DNA of 64,000 nt. Origin: Bacteroidales bacterium. Lineage in GTDB: Bacteria > Bacteroidota > Bacteroidia > Bacteroidales > F082. The translations under genes were made by a program, and so were the position numbers. This document shows positions 59,638 to 64,000 of this stretch, piece by piece. How positions within the stretch are numbered: the first letter of the stretch is position 1; the number at the start of each line of letters is the position of its first letter. The stretch is taken from contig JAGCPH010000021.1 of the NCBI GenBank assembly GCA_017645275.1, positions 1 through 64,000 on the forward strand, in the 5' to 3' direction. The notes under the pieces were generated by a model. That model did not search any database. It was not told where the DNA came from and saw only the letters and a program-made list of their open reading frames with translations.

Positions 59638-59931
59638 TTACTGTTCAGCGTTCAATATCGTCATACACTGGTCAATCTCCTTCACCAATGCTTTTATTAA
59701 CTGCCTACTTTCTTCTATTTCCTTCTCGTTTCCGAGTGCGTTAACAATAGTTGTTTTATTTAACTTATTTTTCAATTCTCCGTTCTCAGTTTGAAGAATC
59801 TCAACGTTTCTTTGGAGCTCCTCATTCTGGCGAACAAGCTCGCTGTTCCTCTCAACAAGCTGATTCTTAAGTGATATGAGTTTCCTCATCTTCACTTCGA
59901 TTTCCGAAAGCCTTATACTTAAATCAGCCAT
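59638..59931 (-). CDS. Small coiled-coil protein upstream of zapA
   Basis: A 97-residue protein that is almost entirely a coiled coil: heptads run from MADLSIRLSEIEVKMRKL through QLVERNSELVRQNEELQRNV to ENGELKNKLN, then a short second helix (ESRQLIKALVKEIDQCMTIL). Its place before zapA in the same unit and its shape resemble ZapB-like division proteins, but the sequence similarity to ZapB cannot be shown here. Function is an inference. Confidence 0.8.
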   Translation of the reverse strand: MADLSIRLSEIEVKMRKLISLKNQLVERNSELVRQNEELQRNVEILQTENGELKNKLNKTTIVNALGNEKEIEESRQLIKALVKEIDQCMTILNAEQ

Positions 59932-59962
59932 TTCCTTTAACAGTTTACTTTAGAATTTGGGT

Positions 59963-59971
59963 ACAAAAATA
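59963..59971 (-). promoter_or_regulatory. Promoter -7 box for the coiled-coil/zapA unit
   Basis: The minus strand reads TATTTTTGT, a match to TAnnTTTG, 31 bases before ATG 59931. Confidence 0.5.
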
Positions 59972-60001
59972 AGCATATTTTTTGAATCACGCAACTTTTT
60001 T

Positions 60002-61258
60002 TTATATTTTTTTAAATAACGCACTAAAAACACGGCAGTTCAAGCACTTACGGTTCTTGCAATAGCAATTGTAAAGATGCAAAACCGCCTGCGATTGCTG
60101 AGCATTGCACACATTTACACCCATTTCTTCGAATTTTCTGATGACAAGATTGTCTTCCGGCTTCATTTTTTCAAGCAATTCCAAACTTTTTTCTTTCAGT
60201 GTCTCATTGTCATGATATATGCCGTAAGCAAACAACACTGGCACTATAGCGTTGATAATCAACACGTCAATTGCTGTTGGACCGAAAGTCTTTGTCATCT
60301 TTTTCGATGGCTTCCCGAAAATAAAGTGCGTGTCCCAATAATCATTGGTCTTAACATCAAAAATACTGCGCATTGTTTTCAAGTCATTGATTACCATTAT
60401 TTTAGAAAACAATTCATCGCAAGAGCATATCAGCGAGGCGGTCTGCGCCAGCCTTATTGTAGGGAAATTTGGCGGTCTCATACGCAGGAACTTCCAATAA
60501 GCCATCGGCATGACCGAAAGGTTGAACTTCGATTTCAAAATCTTGAATTCTCTTTGAAGGAGAATAGGATACGACTCATCAAACGTGCCTTCAAGAAAGC
60601 CTGCGCAACCGAAAATCATAGCCTCAACCTGTAACATGTTGTCAATGTGTTTGCGCAGGATTTTCAAGGGCAAAATCTTCGCTAGCCGCTCAAATGCGTC
60701 GTTGTTGACTTTCATTCCAAGATAGCGCATAACACGTTGATACGCAGTCTCTTCCCAGTCGTAGTTATTCTCAACAAGACGTGCCACTACATCTTTTACC
60801 TCGGTTTCAAGACGCTCCACAACGAGACGCTCCAGCCACGAAAGCCAGGTAAACTGCTGAACGCCAGAAATCAGTTTCTCGCATGGAATCCATAGTCTCG
60901 ATCGCATAAAGTCTTCGTAATGTGTCAAAATGCTTACGTCAAACTTGTCTACAACCTCAACCGTGGGAATGTTAAGTCGTTCACTATCATTATGATACAC
61001 CACATGCAAAATGACATTTCTATACGCTTCGTCATCCTGATGTCCGTGCTTGAACCAATCTGATGTGTTGACATGCATCTCGACGTGCCCCACCCATAAG
61101 GTGTTGCCAATTTTTATTCTAGCATGAAGATAATCTGGACCCGAGTCGTAGTTACGCATTCCGACAGAGACAACGGTCAGCTCTTCGCCGTCAACAGTGT
61201 GCATGTCGGGCGCCAGCAGCCTGTTCTCCCAAAGATAATATAAAAATTCCTCTTTCAT
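60002..61258 (-). CDS. DUF2851-family protein
   Basis: A 418-residue cytoplasmic protein of a family found in Bacteroidota. Recognised by MKEEFLYYLWENRLL, DSGPDYLHARIKIGNTLWVGHVEMHVNTSDW (positions about 40-70), the WIPCEKLI stretch, and the end LYNCYCKNRKCLNCRV with four Cys that could bind metal. Residues EMHVNTSDW with acidic and His residues resemble a nuclease-like core, but function is unproven. ATG 61258 (418 residues) is chosen because the -7 box at 61276-61284 puts longer starts before the transcript. Confidence 0.85.
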   Translation of the reverse strand: MKEEFLYYLWENRLLAPDMHTVDGEELTVVSVGMRNYDSGPDYLHARIKIGNTLWVGHVEMHVNTSDWFKHGHQDDEAYRNVILHVVYHNDSERLNIPTVEVVDKFDVSILTHYEDFMRSRLWIPCEKLISGVQQFTWLSWLERLVVERLETEVKDVVARLVENNYDWEETAYQRVMRYLGMKVNNDAFERLAKILPLKILRKHIDNMLQVEAMIFGCAGFLEGTFDESYPILLQREFKILKSKFNLSVMPMAYWKFLRMRPPNFPTIRLAQTASLICSCDELFSKIMVINDLKTMRSIFDVKTNDYWDTHFIFGKPSKKMTKTFGPTAIDVLIINAIVPVLFAYGIYHDNETLKEKSLELLEKMKPEDNLVIRKFEEMGVNVCNAQQSQAVLHLYNCYCKNRKCLNCRVFSALFKKI

Positions 61259-61275
61259 AATGGTGTTCTTTGCTT

Positions 61276-61284
61276 GCAAAATTA
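61276..61284 (-). promoter_or_regulatory. Promoter -7 box for the DUF2851 gene
   Basis: The minus strand reads TAATTTTGC, 17 bases before ATG 61258. Confidence 0.65.
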
Positions 61285-61386
61285 ACACCATTAAAAATTA
61301 TGACAATAAAAATCAGAGGAAAAGTTTCAGATTTTAGTAATTTTTAACTAAAAGTTCAAAATTTTGCACCAAATCTAAACAAAATG

Positions 61387-62940
61387 CTATTTCAGTCCGC
61401 GGCAGATGTACACGAACACGTATTTCGCAGGCGTTCCACAACGGTCGACAACGATAGTGTCGCAAGGGATTATCTCCTCAAATTCGTCTTCCAAATAACG
61501 TTCAGGAGCGTAATAGTCGGAACTCTCGTTCAAGAACCAGTAATCTGCGCCTTTCTGAAGTCCGCCACGATACTCGTTGATCCAATAATATTTATGGATT
61601 TTGTCGATGTCTCGCAACCCGAACATATTGATTTCCAAAGGATAAGCCACATAATAATCGAAGTTTGCCATGGGAAACCACTGTAACCCGACCATGCCAT
61701 CGGACTCTTTCATAGTCCCATCATCGATTTTTTCCTGACGAATTTGTTGGAAATCGTCTTTTATCGAACGCCAGCCATAGATTGTGGTTGTAAAATCGCC
61801 TTCGCCATAATATCTTACCGAGTTGGCGCGCTCGCCGAATCGCAGCGGGATGAATCCTGTTTTTATCTCCAAAACGCCAAAAATCAAGATGAAAACGAGC
61901 AACGATATAGTGGCTATTATCGGTTTGGGCAATTTTATTTCCAAAGACGCATCTGATTGTTTATCAGCGAGATACGATGCCGGAAACAACAATAACAGCG
62001 AGAACGCGGGCGACGACCAATGAGGGAGTATCGGTCGCGTAAGTGAGAAGAACCAGAACACGCCAACGAACGGCAGCGCAAATGTCAGCAAGAGGCGCCC
62101 GCTGGTTTTATCAAGATATTTTCTACCTTTGAAAAATGCCACTAACGCAATGATTATCAATACATAATTAATAGGATTGTTATACCCCAACTCACCAGCG
62201 ATCTCTGCCAGGAAGTCTAGTGGCTGGAGCTTGCCGAAGAAGCTGACACGGTCGCCATGGAAGGTGAAGCTGATGAAATCGTTTTGCATGTTCCAAATTA
62301 AAACAGGCAGCATGCAAACAACAGAAATCAGCGCTGATAGATATAAATATTTGTTTTTCAACTGTTTACGGTCATACAAAAGGATATACAGACCGACGCC
62401 CGACCAGATGAAGATGGCGGAATATTTTGATAATAACGCCAAACCAGCAAAGAGGCCACCCCATAGGAGAGACGCACGGCCGTGCGTCTCAATATCACCC
62501 CGCATTGCATTGACAAAACACCAAATTGATAGCAACGTAAACATCATCAGAGGCGTATCAGGCATGATGAAAACGCCAGTGATTACGAAGCAATACAGCG
62601 AGGCGGTGTAAAGCAGAGCTGCATAGAAGCCCGCAAGTTTGTTTTTCACCAGACAGCCAAGCCTATATATAATATAGGTATCGATAGTCATGAAGATTAT
62701 CGACGACAATCGCAAGGCGAACTCGCTGCTAAACAACAAGTTAAGGCTGAAAATCTGCATCACCCACCCCACCATGCCTGGATGGTCGAAATGACTCCAG
62801 TCGGGATACATGGCGTAGGTCCAATAATAAACCTCATCGTTGCCGAATTCGATAAAAGCGGCAAGGAATCCGCGCACTAACGCACTGATTATAAGCAGCC
62901 AAGTGATATATTTGTCGATTTTATTCTCTTGAATCTTCAT
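61387..62940 (-). CDS. Glycosyltransferase family 39-type membrane protein
   Basis: A 517-residue inner-membrane enzyme of the ArnT/PMT-like superfamily that uses polyprenyl-phosphate sugars. About ten membrane helices; GNDEVYYWTYAMYPDWSHFDHPGMVGW (positions about 32-60) is the characteristic first periplasmic loop with the catalytic Asp-Glu. LGYNNPINY and WSSPAFSLLL follow later. The C-terminal 120 residues are soluble and periplasmic. At residues about 150-157 the codons of ETHGRAS come from a perfect 22-bp palindromic repeat (62469-62490). It overlaps the gene upstream by 20 bases. Confidence 0.88.
   Translation of the reverse strand: MKIQENKIDKYITWLLIISALVRGFLAAFIEFGNDEVYYWTYAMYPDWSHFDHPGMVGWVMQIFSLNLLFSSEFALRLSSIIFMTIDTYIIYRLGCLVKNKLAGFYAALLYTASLYCFVITGVFIMPDTPLMMFTLLSIWCFVNAMRGDIETHGRASLLWGGLFAGLALLSKYSAIFIWSGVGLYILLYDRKQLKNKYLYLSALISVVCMLPVLIWNMQNDFISFTFHGDRVSFFGKLQPLDFLAEIAGELGYNNPINYVLIIIALVAFFKGRKYLDKTSGRLLLTFALPFVGVFWFFSLTRPILPHWSSPAFSLLLLFPASYLADKQSDASLEIKLPKPIIATISLLVFILIFGVLEIKTGFIPLRFGERANSVRYYGEGDFTTTIYGWRSIKDDFQQIRQEKIDDGTMKESDGMVGLQWFPMANFDYYVAYPLEINMFGLRDIDKIHKYYWINEYRGGLQKGADYWFLNESSDYYAPERYLEDEFEEIIPCDTIVVDRCGTPAKYVFVYICRGLK
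62469..62490. repeat. GAGACGCAC-type palindrome inside a coding sequence, copy 4
   Basis: A perfect 22-bp palindrome with half GAGACGCACGG, within the GT39 gene. It keeps the frame and encodes ETHGRAS in a loop between membrane helices (after NAMRGDI, before LLWGGL). Confidence 0.85.
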
Positions 62941-64000
62941 TTTTCGTGTTATTATTATTTAGGATTTCTCCATTTCGCTTCGCTTCAGTCGAAATGACAT
63001 TTATGACAAACATCCTGATAAGAAACACTATCACAATGATGTAAACCGCCCACATCAGATAGGTGCGGCCTTTCATCACCTTAGCTTTGTTCAAATCGAA
63101 GAAATACTGGTATTGGTGACGCACTAACGGATTGAGGTACAACGTGTTACCATTTTTAAACTCAATCTCCGTCCTGATATAAGTGTCATCGTTTTTAATC
63201 ACATAACAAGCCTCCGAAGCGTCGCTAACTGTCTGTTTTACAATAGCATTCTGACCGATGAAACGAATCTCTTTAGCCTCAGCAGAGACAGACACCTTCA
63301 AAGTATCGTTATTAAACGTAACTTCTTGTAGCTCAGGCACATCAATCAGATTGCCACGGTATGCCACAGCGTAAGCATTGCCGGTTTCAAGCGACTTGTA
63401 AACCGATTCCGCATCATTTTCACCGATTGTGGCGGTCAAATATTTTATCGTATCAAAGTCGTTTCCAGTTGTCGCGATGATATTCACACGATGTCCGTTT
63501 GAGAGGGCTATATCCCAGTAATACAATGAGTTATCATTTGGCGAAAGAGCCTCCATCACACGATAATGGTCCAGATGCGTCAACTCACCTTTTTTGAAGC
63601 CTTTCGAAGGATGCGAAGGTGCCACCAAACGACATTGTTTATTTAGCTTATCGATGTTAAACTGTTTATAATGAATGCTTTGCAGGAAAGGATAGTCTAT
63701 TTTGCGTTTCTTTTCATAACCAAAGCAGAGATAACGAGTTCCAGTAATGGCATAGCCGTATTCATAGACTTTAATTCCTTGATTTTCAATTGATTCTGAA
63801 CGAAAATCAAAATAATTTATACGATTTATATCAGAATAAGGATTATAAACAAACTCGCCATTGAACGGCTCGATTTCCGCGAAGGAATACGATGGCACCG
63901 CGAGGTATAACACCAAGAAAAACAATAAGATAGCGCAGATTATTCCCGTCAAGGCTAGGTAAAACCTGTTGTTTCTTATCTTTTTCCAAAACTTCTTTTC
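62921..64000 (-). CDS. Membrane protein of unknown function, N-terminus outside window
   Basis: The frame is open to the right edge, so the start lies beyond base 64000; the visible N-terminal part reads KKFWKKIRNNRFYLALTG then IICAILLFFLVLYLAV, a basic segment and a membrane helix. A periplasmic domain of about 260 residues follows, then a second membrane helix (YLMWAVYIIVIVFLIRMFVI). No family recognised. The C-terminal tail VISTEAKRNGEIL is encoded by a dispersed intergenic-type repeat (62962-62999), so the protein's end was extended by the repeat. It overlaps the GT39 gene by 20 bases and is likely in one operon with it. Confidence 0.7.
   Translation of the reverse strand, partial: EKKFWKKIRNNRFYLALTGIICAILLFFLVLYLAVPSYSFAEIEPFNGEFVYNPYSDINRINYFDFRSESIENQGIKVYEYGYAITGTRYLCFGYEKKRKIDYPFLQSIHYKQFNIDKLNKQCRLVAPSHPSKGFKKGELTHLDHYRVMEALSPNDNSLYYWDIALSNGHRVNIIATTGNDFDTIKYLTATIGENDAESVYKSLETGNAYAVAYRGNLIDVPELQEVTFNNDTLKVSVSAEAKEIRFIGQNAIVKQTVSDASEACYVIKNDDTYIRTEIEFKNGNTLYLNPLVRHQYQYFFDLNKAKVMKGRTYLMWAVYIIVIVFLIRMFVINVISTEAKRNGEILNNNNTKNEDSRE
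62962..62999. repeat. Dispersed repeat (GTCATTTCGACTGAAGCG type), copy B, within a gene end
   Basis: On the minus strand GTCATTTCGACTGAAGCGAA followed by GCGAAATGGAGAAATCC. It is the longer form of the copy at 24756-24783 and contains an inner ATTTCG/CGAAAT stem. Here it forms the last 13 or so codons of a membrane-protein gene. Confidence 0.6.

Overview
The window is chromosomal DNA from a member of the Bacteroidota, most likely the Bacteroidales. Four things point there: promoters of the TAnnTTTGC type in front of most transcription units with no clear Shine-Dalgarno sequences; two proteins ending in type IX secretion (T9SS) sorting domains; a C10-family (streptopain-like) secreted peptidase; and a short-chain-dehydrogenase type threonine dehydrogenase next to kbl. 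Genes are dense, there is no CRISPR array, prophage or recognisable insertion sequence, and accessory content is light.

Layout. 1-7 kb: end of rpsB, tsf, a small four-helix-bundle gene set between TTAGTC-rich repeats, cysS, the threonine-to-glycine pair kbl/tdh, a CaCA antiporter and a DUF2147 protein. 7-25 kb: a long minus-strand division and cell-wall (dcw) cluster, in transcription order mraZ, rsmH, ftsL-like, ftsI, murE, mraY, murD remnant, ftsW, murG, murC, ftsQ, ftsA, ftsZ, followed by a secreted deacetylase-like protein and purN. MurE has the DNPR motif of meso-diaminopimelate ligases, which fits dapD at 26.7 kb. 25-34 kb: engB, def, ruvX, tRNA-His, dapD with a lone HigA-like regulator, a von Willebrand/outer-membrane protein, a 475-base gap holding a strongly structured RNA candidate, a DUF4143 ATPase, a lone OppC-type permease and a DUF5723 protein. 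34-37 kb: tRNA-Leu, trigger factor, clpP, clpX (folding and proteolysis). 37-48 kb: envelope and tRNA-modification genes (sugar transferase, lipoprotein, Gfo/Idh oxidoreductase, pcm, trmB, HU/SPOR protein, kdsB, deoxynucleoside kinase, lptG-like permease, tgt, GT2). 48-64 kb: secreted C10 peptidase, hutU, a T9SS cargo protein, an ADP-ribosyltransferase-like toxin/antitoxin pair, a PEGA protein, rny, an RNA candidate, zapA with its coiled-coil partner, DUF2851, a GT39 glycosyltransferase and a truncated membrane protein.

The most unusual points are: (1) the murD position of the dcw cluster holds only a 177-residue C-terminal Mur-ligase domain whose ligand-binding motifs are altered; (2) a roughly 77-bp hairpin element occurs twice, each time between two divergent promoters, with an identical 22-nt loop and compensatory changes in its stem; (3) two palindrome families (GCATGC-cored, and GAGACGCAC-type) recur in 3' ends, supply stop codons and terminators, and one copy lies in frame inside a glycosyltransferase gene; (4) two unannotated structured RNAs lie at 29.8-30.0 kb and 59.1-59.3 kb, the latter in the zapA context typical of 6S RNA; (5) the trigger factor appears to lack its peptidyl-prolyl isomerase domain. 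All family assignments are from reading motifs by eye; no database search was possible.
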